A stretch of DNA of 64,000 bases from Odontesthes bonariensis (taxonomy: Eukaryota; Chordata; Actinopteri; Atheriniformes; Atherinopsidae): positions 38,956,686-39,020,685 of the forward strand of contig NC_134510.1 of NCBI RefSeq assembly GCF_027942865.1. The letters run 5' to 3'. Position numbers and translations under genes: made by a program. Below the pieces are notes generated by a model. The model did no database searches. It was not told where the DNA came from and was given only the letters and a program-made list of their open reading frames with translations. Positions within the stretch are counted from its first letter, which is position 1. Every line of letters begins with the position of its first letter. Positions 46,934-59,800 of this stretch are shown here, piece after piece.

Positions 46934-47861
46934 GTGGAAACTATGACGACTCAGAAGCTGCTTGTTGAAACTCTGAATCAGTTGAGTCCAGAGGAGTTTG
47001 ATGAATTCAAGTCACTCATTGGGACAAAGAAAGGTTCATTACTCCCCTGAAGGCAGCAAACCACCACCCCTGGGTAACTTAATTAAACAGAAAAAAGGGT
47101 GACAATGACAAGATCAGCCATCAGGGGGGACTGTGAGGTACAGTTTAGGAGAACGGCATTTGCACAGAAGGTCCTATCAGTCTTTGGTTGCTCTACATGG
47201 AACACAGTTCCGTTGGCCATAAGGGAAAATTCAACATATGTAGCTTTTAAGAAACAACTAAAAACATGGCTTACAGATAACCAGGACTGTAAACATGAAG
47301 GGTAGTTTTAGTTTTAGTTTTATCTTGTGATGTGGTTAAGTGATATGGAATGTTGTACGTTTTGTTTTCTTGTTTCCTATTTTTGTCTTTGTCTTGTCTT
47401 GATTTTAGTGTGAACAGCAGGACTGCAGATGGAAATTAGCCTTGGAGCTAAATCTGGCATATTTACATTGTATGTTTATTAATATGCAGAGTCCTGTCAC
47501 AAATAAACAAATAACTAACTAAACACGCAGGATGGCTTTCTGGAAGAAGATAATGACTGATCTGCTGCAGAGATTGTTGGGCGCTGACTCAGGAGCCAAA
47601 GGTGAGGCAACAAACGTACCGGAGCACTGCGTATATTTCAGAGCTTCACTTGGAAATTAAGGAGCGCATGAAGATTATTAAAGTGTTTCCATCAGATCTG
47701 TCACAGTTTAGCAGATTCCACACAAATACATTCAACAGCATTTAGCATGGTTTCACTTCAGGGTAAAATGTGTCGGATAAAAGCTGATAATGAACCAGCT
47801 GCTGACAGCTTTTATTCTGTCTCTTTCCTCCTCAGAGAAACGACCTGAGCGGAGCCAGAGA
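46934..47861 (+). pseudogene. PYD cassette 1, broken by LINE fragment
   Basis: After TTTTCCAG the exon starts [20 protein letters not shown], a normal PYD first and second helix, up to about 47033. LINE 3' sequence replaces the middle. The PYD end resumes at about 47532 ([11 protein letters not shown]) and stops at the usual phase-1 donor 47601. Reading straight through meets a stop at about 47050, and the apparent AAAG|GTTC donor does not restore frame. The linker exon 47836-47861 (EKRPERSQR) is the shortest of the set. The gene may now start in cassette 2. Confidence 0.8.
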
Positions 47862-50800
47862 GTGAGTAACATCACATCAGTCCACTGCACACAGTTCAGC
47901 TTTGAAACAGAGGATCAACACTTAAAGGGACAGTTCGCCTCTTTTGACATGAAGCTGTATGACATCCCATATCAGCAACATCATTTATGAACATCTTCTT
48001 ACCCCCTGCTGCGTCCTGTGAGCAGAGTTCCAGCCTCGTTTTGGTGTTGATGAAGGTAGTCCGGCTAGTTGGCTGGGGTTTAAAAAATAAAGCGTTTTGC
48101 TTCTCAAAACAATATGCGTTCAACAGAGTAATACATTTGCATCACAAAATCGTTCTCCAGGAAAAAGTCAGACCTCACAATCTCTTGGCCCTATTTTCTC
48201 TCCCTTCGTATCACTGCCTGCTGTGTAGACCCAGCAGCAAACACCGTAACAGGTGCGGTTGTCGGCAGGCGGCAGCAGGCAGTGATACGAAGGGAGAGAA
48301 AATAGGGCCAAGAGATTGTGAGGTCTGACTTTTTCATGGAGAACGATTTTGTGATGCAAATGTATAACTCTTTTGAACGCATATTGTTTTGAGAAGCAAA
48401 ACGCTTTATTTTTTAAACCCCAGCCAACTAGCCGGACTACCTTCATCAACACCAAAACGAGGCTGGAACTCTGCTCACAGGACGCAGCAGGGGGTAAGAA
48501 GATGTTCATAAATGATGTTGCTGATATGGGATGTTACACAGCTTCATGTCAAAAGAGGCGAACTATCCCTTTAAAGTCAGCGTCACCTTAAATTATTAAA
48601 GCTTTCCTCAGTCTAATTTAGCAAAGATCATCCTGAGAACACATTCTGAACACATGACTTCCTCATCATAATAACTAACGACACCATCATGGGGAAGTCT
48701 GCAGTGAGAAAGAAGAGCTTCACTTTGTTTGAGCTTCACTGACCAGAGTTCACATCCACACTTTGTGTCGTCTCTCCATCTGTTTTCAGTGACATTCATG
48801 TGATGATATCTTCATAAAGCTTCATCTGAACATCACCAGCTGCTAAAATATTCTGTCTTGAGTCCGTTGTCATGACTGTTCAGCTGTTCGGTTCAGCAGG
48901 AATCAGTTGAGGAGAAGATTCAGTTCAGCTGTGTTATCAGCAGATGTGCTGAGTTTTTCACTGTTTCTGGGCTCTGTCTCAGTTTTCCTTCCATAAATAA
49001 AGACACAGTGTAATATGTCATGTGTTGCTGTTCATCTGAGCTTGGATTCACCTCATTTTAGGCCCTGGATAGCACCAGATTACTTTCATCATGTCCTGAT
49101 ATGTAAAAGCTGGTGTGGTGGTCAGCACTGTCACCTCACAGCAAGAAGGTTCCTGGTTCAAATCCCAGCTTTCTGTTTGCATGTTCTCCATGTCTATGTG
49201 TGGCTTCTCTCTGGGAACTCTGGCTTCTTCCCATCGTGTCACAGCTGACGAATTGAACTGTGACTCATGAACGTTTTGTTTGAATTTACCAGGTAGAAAC
49301 GATGGAGTCCATTTTAGAGCTGCTGTTGGAAACACTGGCTGATCTGAGTGATGGAGAGCTCCGGGCCTTTAAGGACTTTCACAACCGTAACGACTCGGGC
49401 TTTGAGGACTTAAGTGAGCGTTACCTTTCCCTTTATTCAATGACCAACCGGATGTTCATGGAGATGACAGACCTGCACAACACAGTGTATTCAATGGTGC
49501 AGTTTTACGGCCAAAGGTCTGTGGAGGAGACTAAGAAGACTTTGATGAAGATGAAGAAGAAGGATCTGGTGCAGAGGCTGTCAAACCCCAAAAGTAAGAG
49601 AGTGAAAACGTGGAAATAAAAGAATTATAAATGTTTAGGAAATGAGCGGCAGGCCTGCTTCATTTGTGGGTTTAAAACAAGATGGTGAATGGGTCAGGAT
49701 ACAGGAAAGAGGATGATGAACCGTGAGCCGGTTTCTGAACAGTTGGTAGTCGGCTGTGTTTGGTGAGGCAGTTTAACACTCAGCTTTGCCATCAGTGTGA
49801 AATAAGAAATAAATCTCCATCAGAAGCAGAACGTGTGTCATAAGAAGGCTTTTATAAGTGGGCCTTTGATGGAAAAGATGGCCTTCAGATCTCAGAGGTT
49901 TCAGTTGAACGTTTGTTGACTTTGACCATCCTGATGAACAGTAATGAAATAGATAAAAGCCGATATGTGCAAACATCTGATCTCTCTGCGTTTATGTCTG
50001 GAATGTTCTAAACTCCCTCAAAACAGTGCTAAATAGTTAAAAAGTTCCAACTATAAAAGGTCAGCAAAGAAAGTTAAAAGGTGCACGTGCACCTCAGCAG
50101 AGGAAAATGTGTTGGGGAAGATGTCCACCTCCACCTTTCTGTGCTGACATTTTGTCACCTCTTAGCATCTTCATTTCCTTTTTAAGCTGCTTCTCCTGGT
50201 GTTTGAATTCTTTTCTTTATTTCTCCTCAGAAGAAAAGCTGCATGAGTGTCAGTCTGCTCTGATCCACAAAGTGAGTACTGTCTCACCTGTCTGACCCTG
50301 CAGAGCAAGGCCTTTATTCAAAAAGAGCCTAAAATCACGTTTTCATCATGCATTTTGGATGGTTTTCACAGAACTGAGTTCGACTTTAAAGTAGGGCTGT
50401 GACTCGATTAAAATTTTTAATCGAGTTAACTACAGGCTTTGAAATTAATTAATCGCAATTAATCGCATTTTAATCGCATATACTTTATCCTTTAGAAAAT
50501 TAACATTTTCAACAATATTTCAACAAACACAGAACATATCCCTATTTGAAATCTGAATGTAGCATGCATGAAAACACAGTATATAGAATCTTGGATGTTA
50601 AGCTGCGTTGGGCCCCTGTTAGCTACCACGCTAGCTGCTACATGTTTAGCGTTGAGGTGATATTGAGGTGATATTGAGCCAATTTTTACAATACGCTGCG
50701 GTGATACGCGAATTCCTTGTTGCATAATCTGCAAACAACCACGCTCTTGTCGACGCTTCCATCCGTCTGTATTTAAAAAAAAAAAAAAAATTATAGTGTG

Positions 50801-53800
50801 CGATTAAAATGCGTTATTTTTTTTAACGCGCTTATAAAGCTTTAAAGCTTTTTCTTTTACACATGAAACTAGATTAAATAAGAAGGATTTGGTTCATATG
50901 TTTCTGCTACACTGTGCTGCTGGCTTAAAGTGAATTATTGAAGAACATTTGGTGTTCAGGTCAGTTTTGGTATCACTATTAAAAAGTTCCACCCTGAAAA
51001 CACTGTTAATACTAAAGATGAATTCACCTACGTGCTGTATGTTTGTTCATCTTTTGCTCTGTAAAGATGCTTCAGTTATTTGTGTTCTCCTGAGAGAAAA
51101 ACATCTTTAAACATCCAAAGGTCTGAAGTAATGACATTGAAAGATAATATATTAGGATAAACTACAACACCGTCTGATTCTCTGTGAACTAAATCGATAT
51201 TTTCCTCTGAAACACTGTTGGTTTTCCAGATGGCAGCCATGTTAGCTGTGAAACAGCTGCTTTTGGACACACTGATGGAGTTGAAGGGTGATGAGCTCAG
51301 TAGATTTAGGTGGTTTCTACATTTGACCCAATTCAAGATGGATCTTCCACAAATCCCATGGAGCCAACTGAGCTGTGCAAACAACAGCTACATAGTGGAT
51401 CTGATGGTGAATATATACGGTCAACATTATGTGGAGGTGACCCGGGAGACCTTCATGGATATGAACAGGACTGATCTGGCACAGAGGCTGCCAGAGAGCA
51501 GCTTTGGACCCAAAGGTACAGTAAACATCTTTCTCAATAATGTACTGTATCATGATAAATACAGGGGTACTTGAAAGTTTATGAACCTTCTTAAATTTTG
51601 CTGTTTAAATAGACTTTAGTAGCATTATAACTCAATTTAACATCACATCTCCACACAAGCTGTGACAGCAGATAAAGAAAAACTGATGAAACAAAGTAGA
51701 TGAGGCCACAAAATTCTGTTTATTTACAGCTTCCACGGGAATTAAGAGGGTAAGAAGCAGCCAGGAGCTGCTGATCAATGCACTGATTAATTGATCATCA
51801 GTCAGGAAAGACATCAGCACTGATCTTAGAGAAGCAGCTGCTGCTGCCCATCAATCTGGGAAAGGTTATAAGGCCGTTTCCAAACTATCTGGAGTCCATC
51901 ATTCTACAGAGAGAAAGATTATTCACAAGTGGTGTAGGTGCAAAAGTCGACTAGCAGATATTCCTGGCTTACACGTGTTCAAAAAACTGTTGTCCTTAAA
52001 AATCCACATGAAGTCCAGGTAACGTTAGAAAAAACATAGAAATTTATTCCACAAGTGTCACTCAAGTATCCATACACCTGGCTTTCAACACAATATAGGA
52101 CGGAACACGGTAAAAAACCGTGTGTCTCCACTGCTGGTCTGACGTTCACAACACAGGTGTAACCTTCCAGCCTCTTAAAGTTACAGTACCGCCAGTATTA
52201 AACTTAAATTAAATAGCCCGTACTAAACAGAAAAGATGAACAAACAGCCATATTCAATAAAACTTTCTCATCAATGACTATTAGACCAATATTCAAACTT
52301 AAGAATAAAGAACATAAAGTTAAATTACATAAGCAGAAATAAGAAATCTGCAAATCTGTATGTAGGAGCCATAATTATTTTCTTTATATTTTTTGTTTTC
52401 ATTATGGTACACTTTATGGTTATTGGTTCACTTTGATTTGTGTTTTTGTTTATTGGTTATCATTGGACATGGGTGTGACACTGGGCGTGTGTGGTGCGCA
52501 ATTGGAAGCCCTTTATTAGCCCTACCTGGCACCTGTGCGCCAGTTCAGTTTGGCGTGGGGTGAGTAAGGGGGAAGGCTATCCTTTTGCGCACCGCATCGC
52601 ACTTCTCACATCGGATGGACTAAAAGCCTTTGTCTCAACGTTTCTGCTCTATCTTGCAATTGGAAAGGACTTTTGGAGTCTGAATGATATGGAGAGCAAT
52701 AAACGGAAGAAACCGGAATGAGTGTGTGGACATTACATCATTGAGTACGCGTAAGACAACTGATTTCCCCCTGCTTAGCCCACAGCGGCGCTGAACTAAT
52801 TGGTGTTGGATCTAGCCGCAATACTGTACTTGCCTCATACAAGTGGAAAACATTCAGGACAGCTGTCAATCTTTCCAGGAGTGGACGTCCCAGCAAGGTC
52901 ACCCGAAGGTCAGAAACCCAAGAGCTACATCTCAGACTCTGCAGGCCTCAGTTAGCATGTTAAAGTTCACCCCAAGGTCAGAAACCCAAGAGCTACATCT
53001 CAGACTCTGCAGGCCTCAGTTAGCATGTTAAAGGTTACAGATCACCCCAAGGTCAGAAACCCAAGAGCTACATCTCAGACTCTGCAGGCCTCAGTTAGCA
53101 TGTTAAAGGTTAAAGTTCACCCCAAAGTCAGAAACCCAAGAGCTACATCTCAGACTCTGCGGGCCTCAGTTGGCATGTTAAAGGTTAAAGGTCACCCCAA
53201 GGTCAGAAACCCAAGAGCTACATCTCAGACTCTGCAGGCCTCAGTTAGCATGTTAAAGCGGGCACACCTGTGCACGAGAGAGAAGCCACCACAACGAGTG
53301 AACGCTGGCGCGATTTGCTGCCGCTGCTCGCCGGTAGGCCTACTTGCTGCCCTACTGCCGCTGCTCGCCGGTAACTTTTAAAGTTTTAAAACTCACCTGG
53401 AGCCTTTTTTCTGGCCGTCTACGCTACCCGAGCCCTCGTCAATAATGTGGACCGGTAGGACATACATCCTGCGTCTGGCTCCTTCTACTGCCCGTTCACC
53501 TGCAAGTGGCGGGTCTGCTACAGTACTCGGCCACTGACCTGCTCCAGCTGCGCTGTCACTCGCCTGGACCCGCGCCAGAGGCACTCCACCTTCACCCGAT
53601 CATCATCTTCCAGCCTCGCCGGAGATACATTCACCGAGGGTCCCGCCGGGATTTCCAACACAACAGCTCAACAGCAATAAAATCCATCTGGTCCAGCTCT
53701 CGACGTCGCCCTCCACGCTCCACCAGCCAGGCTGTCGACCACAGCGTGTTAGCCCGCCTAGCTCGGTCGGCTAACACCACCATCAGCTGCGACAACACCT

Positions 53801-56800
53801 CACTCAACTTTGGATTACTCAACATCCGCTCACTGACACGCAAGGGACATCTCATCCAGGACCTCATCACCGACCGTAAGCTAGACTTTCTTTGCTTAAC
53901 CGAGACATGGCAACAGCCCCAAGACTATTCTCAGTTGATTGAATCCACTCCAAGTGGGTTTGTTTACAGCTGTCAACCCTGTGTCTCTGGCCGGGGAGGA
54001 GGCCTCCCGATAATCTATCGCGAGAACTGTAAAGTCTCGCCGGTGCCCGTGCCAGTCTCTAGCTCGTTTGAGTCCATTGTCTGTCAGTTGTCTGGTCCCA
54101 CTCCAACCATTATTGCCACTGTCTACCGCCCCCCAAAACCGAAAAGTGACTTTTTAAATGATTTTACTGCTTTTCTCACACATCTATCCTCTCTCTCACC
54201 AAACATAATACTGCTGGGTGATTTTAACATCCACATGGACAATACCAATCTGCCTCTCACCAAAGACTTCACTTCCTGTTTAGATGGTTCTGGATTTCAG
54301 CAACATACCACTATTCCCACACACTCCAAAGGACATATTCTGGACTTAATCTGCTGCTCTGGTGTCACCCCTCTCAACATAACAGCTGATGAACTCCCCA
54401 TAACTGACCACTTTCTCCTCTCATTTACAGTGAAGCTCACTCTCTCAATCGCTAAAACACCACGCCTCATTTCTTTCCGAAACATAAAGAACATTAACCC
54501 CTCCACTCTCACTGCAAGTATCCACTCTTCATGCCTCCTCGATATCAACAATCTGTCCACCCCCGATGACCTGGTCTCTCACTATAACACTGGTCTCCAT
54601 AAGATTCTTGATTCTCTGGCTCCACTGAAAAACCGATCTGTCTCCTTCACCATCTCCGCCCCCTGGTTCACCCCCGATCTCCGACTCATGAAAGCCAAAG
54701 GACGACAACAGGAACAGCTTTACAGAAAAACTGGTCTCACTATTCACAAAGAAATATACAATAACCACATCTTACAGTATAAGGACTTCATTGCCAGCAC
54801 CAAATCACACTACTACTCCAGCCTAATCACTGCCAATCAAAGCAACTCTAAGTCACTTTTCTCCCTACTCAACAATACCACCAAACCCCAGGACTCTCTC
54901 CCCCCTCACCTCTACACAACCTCATTCTGCAATGCCATCATGTCATTTTTCACAGAAAAAATCAAGAACATCCACCAGAACCTCGGATCAATACCTCACC
55001 TCAGCACCCCAGTCGACCTTCCCCCACCTACACACTCCCTCTCCTCCTTCCATCTCCCCACTCTCTCAGAAATCACAGAGCTCATCCAGAAATCCAAACC
55101 ATCCACCTGTCAATAAGACCCCCTCCCAACCCAACTTGTCAAAACATGCCTCCCTTCTCTGGTCCCTCTCATCTCCGCAATCATCCACACCTCCCTCACC
55201 ACTGGAACTGTCCCTACACCTTTTAAAACTGCAGCCATTACCCCAATTGTAAAAAAAACCTGGTGCTGACCCCTCCAACTTCAACAACCTCCGTCCTATC
55301 TCCAATCTACCCTTCATTTCCAAAATCCTCGAAAAAACAGTTGCCTCCCAGCTCCATTCTCACCTATCCCACAACAATCTGTATGAACAGTTCCAGTCCG
55401 GTTTCCGCCCACTCCATAGCACTGAAACAGCACTCATCAAAATCACCAATGACCTCCTCATGGCATCTGAATCTGGACTACTCACCATCCTCATCCTCCT
55501 CGACCTAAGTGCAGCCTTTGACACCATCTGCCACACCACCCTCCTCAGCAGGCTATCTTCCATTGGCATCACCCACACTCCCCTGGACTGGTTTACCTCC
55601 TACTTCTCTGGCCGCACTCAATTCATTCAACTCAAGACCCTCAAATCAACTCTCTCCCCCGTCACCTCAGGTGTGCCCCAGGGCTCTGTCCTGGGGCCCC
55701 TCCTCTTCATCATCTACCTCCTTCCCCTTGGCAATATCTTCCGCAAATTCAACATCCACTTCCACTGCTATGCTGATGACACCCAGCTCTACCTCACCAC
55801 TAAACCTTCGTCCTCTCTCCCGCCCACCTCCCTCACTAATTGCATATCTGAAATAAAAGCCTGGTTCACCCAAAACTTCCTCAAATTAAACAGTAGCAAA
55901 ATGGAGGTTCTCCTCATTGGCACAAAATCCACTCTATCCAAAACCAACAGCTTCCCACTCACTATTGACAACTCCTCCGTCTCACCCCTCCCCCAGGTTA
56001 AGAGTCTGGGCGTCATCCTGGACAGTACACTATCCTTTCAATCCCATATCAATAACATTACCCGGTCAGCCTACTTCCACTTATGAAGCATCAACCGCCT
56101 CCGCCTCCGCCCCTCCCTTACCCCTCACACTGCTGCCATCCTTGTCCACAGCCTCGTCCCCTCCCGCCTGGACTACTGTAACTCTCTCCTCTTTGGCCTC
56201 CCTCAAAAATCACTCCATAAACTTCAACTGGTCCAGAACTCAGCTGCCCGCATTATTACAAGAACCCCCCTCTATCCACCACATCACCCCTGTCCTCAAA
56301 CAGCTCCACTGGCTCCCTGTTCAGTTCCGTATTCAATTCAAAGTTCTCCTAGTAACATTCAAGGCCCTTCACAATCTCGCCCCCCCATATCTGTCAGATC
56401 TCCTCCATGTTTCCACCCCCTCCCGCTCTCTCAGATCCTCTTCTTCCACACACCTGTCTATCCCCTCCGCCCGTCTCACCACCATGGGCAGCGGAGCATT
56501 CAGCCGCTCTGCCCCCCGCCTCTGGAACTCTCTACCACCCCTGCTCAGAAACACAGACACACTCCCCCATTTCAAATCACAACTCAAAACTCATCTGTTT
56601 AAAACTGCCTATTCCATCTGATACAATTCCCTGCCCCCTTTTTTGTTGTAAAAGATTTTCTGTGTTTTATTAATTTTATTGATTTCTGGTGTTTTACTTC
56701 TTTTAATATTGATGTGTTTTATTTTGATGTTTTTTATCCACTTTGTAAGGTGACCTTGAGTGTCCAGAAAGGCGCCTCTTTAAAAATAAAATTTATTATT

Positions 56801-59800
56801 ATTATTATTATTAAAGGTTAAAGGTCATGACAGCACAGCTAGAAACAGGCTGAACAAGTATGGTTTGTGTGGAAGGGCTGCAGGAGAAAGCCTCTTCTCT
56901 CTAAAGACAAATGATGTTTGGTCATAATGCACAGCAGCACGTTTGGATGGTGGAAAGTATCTGCAAAAACATCATAAAAGAACTGAGAATAGATGAAAGC
57001 TGCACACCAGCAGTCCAATCATGAGGTAACCAGCTTTCTGAAGAAGAAGGCGGTTTTAGAAAGAAACAGAAAAACAATCCTGACAAAGATCTGTGTTTTC
57101 TCTCAAAGGAACGTGCTTCCTCCTGCTTTCTTTCCTTGTGGGAGGGATGTGGGTAATCTAAAGATTTAACAGTGTTCATTTAAATATGTTCTGAGTATAA
57201 CACCTGCTGCTGAATCAGTAACTTCTGAATCTTTTCTCCTCAGAGAAACACGCTGGGGGTGAATGTTTTCCTGCACTGATCCACAAAGTGAGTCTGACTG
57301 CAGTTCATTTGGCTTTCACTGAATAGATGTTACACACATTATCTTTGGTTCCAACATGTCCAGCTGAAATAATCTTTCTCCGTCTGCATTTCTAAAACAT
57401 GAATGAGAAGTAAAAAGACAGATCAGTTTAAATCACAGCTGATGACTGAATTAAACAACATTTCCTTTGAATTACCAGATAAAAACGATGGAGTCTGTTA
57501 CAGAGCTGCTGCTGGAAAAGTTGGCTGAGCTGAGTGACCGTTCGCTCAAAGACTTCTGGATCACATTTAGTAAAACTCAACAAGTCGGGCCTCATTATGT
57601 AAAACCATGGACGCCGCTGGATGTGCCAAACATACAGGATTTGGTGTTTTCAATGGTTCAGACTTACGGCCAACAGGCGGTGGAGGAAACTGAGAAGATT
57701 TTACAGGAAATAAAGAAGACTGATCAGCTGGCAGAATCCAGCTTTGGGCCAGAAAGTAAGACAACAAAGACAAAACATGTGCAAATCATAAAACTTTGCC
57801 ACTCACAAGTGTCTTTTGTGTCTTTTCCTCCTCAGAGAAACTCTCTGTGGGTGAACAGCGAGGTCTGATCCACAAAGTGAGTAACGTGACATCAGTCTGA
57901 CTCAGAACGTGACGGCTTTCATTCAGCAGATGCAGGCTGAGTCCTCACACTGAACATGTTACTGATTCAATGCAAACACGTGTTTAATGCCGGATGTTTG
58001 TAAGGAGCACAGGAGGAATGAATCGAGGGATAGAAATGAATTACACAACCTTAACTCATTGGCTGCCAGCCATTTTCAGTGCAGAGAGACCCATACTGCC
58101 AAGTGTTTTTCAGTATTTTGACTGATTTTCCAAGACCCACAGAAAAGTGTGTCTTATGACTTTGTACACACCGAAATTACCAAAAGAAAGAGTAGACTCT
58201 CTTCTTTCATCAGGAAAAATGTTTGTTTCTACCATTTTCAGTCCTTTAGTAATAGACAGTAGAACATAGGTTGGTTTCACCAAAAACAGCTGTTTGACCA
58301 AAAAATGGAGAAAACAAGCTTTTTGTGCAAAGAAACCTGTCAAGCAGAACAGTGACTTTGATGCTAACATTTTTTGCTTTAGTGACACCTCAAACATCTG
58401 AAAAGTGGTTTCCTTCCATAAAACAGCAAAAACAACACTGAGAAGGTATTTTGATAGCATAGCATTGTCTGAGTCATCAGAACTGTCTGGTGGTGCGCTC
58501 CGCTGAGGTGAAATACGAGCACGCCGACGACTCTCTCCGCTTGGCCCGGGTATCTCGTCGGTGGATAGTAGTGGTACACTACTTCTGCTGCACAGAAGGC
58601 TCTGTTCGAGCGTTAGCTGCCTAAATTTTTTGTTTTTTTGTATTTTCTCATTCTCCGATCTTGGCAATTATAGTTTACAAACATTTTGATTAGTCTCATT
58701 GGCTTCAAAGCCGCTTCAGTCTTCTTCTACAATCTATGTGATCTTTACTCATCTCCCATCCAAAGTAAGTAATTTTGCCAGTATATTCTCTGTTTAGTGT
58801 TTACAAGCCTAAGATTTAGTGACAAACTCTGCTAGATTGTTCCCCAGCCTCCGTTAAAAAACGCAATTGAAGTCTATAGACGTCTTTGGCAGTCAATGAG
58901 TTAAACACAGACACAGATATGAGATCCTGTTATGGATTTCTGTGTTTACACTCTCAGAAATAGGGGTACAGTACGAGTCTTTTTTTTGTCCCCTGAGGTA
59001 CAATCTATACTAATGTACCCCCTAGGGTTAATTATTGGACCTAAAAGTACATATATGTATCTTTTTGAGGGTCCAAAAGGTACATATATGTACTCAAGTG
59101 GTAAAAGGTACATATATGTACCCCAGCATGTTTTCTACATGCTGGGGTACAATAGACAGTCTGTGTTAGGCTACTTCAGTATAAGGGTACAGAACTATAC
59201 CTTCTGAGGGTACTGCCCCAGGGACAAGCCATCGTACCCCTAAAGGTACAATTCTGTACTTTAGTTTCTGAGAGTGAAGCAGCAATAAACATTGAGAGCT
59301 GCAGGCTGTAAATAAAATCATTTTAAGAAGCTGAAGGAGGAAAAGTTCATTTTTCCTCCTCTTGTCATTTTTCAGCCTGTTTTGCTGATGATCAGAAACA
59401 GTAAACAGCCCTCTGTAGTCAATCCTGCAGCATGTACCAAATGCATCGGGGCCGTGTGTGATCTTGCTGACATGTTTGTAACCGTCTCAGTGGGTTGAAT
59501 ATCTGTCTCATGCATGTACTGACTGTTCCAGGTGGCAACGGTGGCAGCTGTCAAACAGCTGCTTTTAGGGACTTTGAATGATTTGAGGCCTGAGGAGCTC
59601 CTGAAATTCAGAAGACTTCTGGTGTCGGTGACCTTCCTTACTTTTGGTTCAGACTTTTCGAGTCGTACAGAAAGCAGCACAGGCACAGTGGATGTGATGG
59701 TGATGGAGTTTGGACAGCAGTCTGTGGAGTGGACCCGAAAGGTTCTCGAGTACCTGAACAGAACCGATCTGGTCCAGAGGTTCTTGGAGACCAGCTCAGC

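Larger units (their letters stand above)
53259..56810 (+). mobile_element. L2/CR1-like LINE, near full length
   Basis: It is flanked by TTAAAG (53253-53258 and 56811-56816) and ends in AATAAAATTTATT plus an ATT microsatellite. It encodes an AP-endonuclease (53506-55116) and a reverse transcriptase (about 55255-56085 and on), with visible breaks: a stop at 55114-55116, a frameshift in the A-run at about 55251-55258 and a stop at 56084-56086. It is inserted in the tandem repeat of the Tc1 remnant. Confidence 0.9.
51720..56960 (+). mobile_element. Tc1-like transposon remnant, split by two insertions
   Basis: Plus-strand pieces of a Tc1 transposase helix-turn-helix are visible: [19 protein letters not shown] before 51932, then [19 protein letters not shown] from 52846. 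[20 protein letters not shown] follows the LINE after 56825. The 906-bp insert (51933-52838) and the LINE (53259-56810) interrupt it. No intact catalytic domain exists. It lies in the intron of cassette 3. Confidence 0.75.

Noticed and set aside
47987-48591. Mirror-image ORFs on both strands
   Set aside because: They are the two arms of a palindromic MITE; the same peptide appears at 33690 and in reverse at 33566.
52843-53381. ORFs with repeated [17 protein letters not shown]
   Set aside because: They translate a tandem repeat derived from a Tc1-like element, running into the LINE start.
53506-55116. A 536-codon host gene
   Set aside because: It is the AP-endonuclease part of a LINE, with target duplications on both sides and broken reverse transcriptase following.
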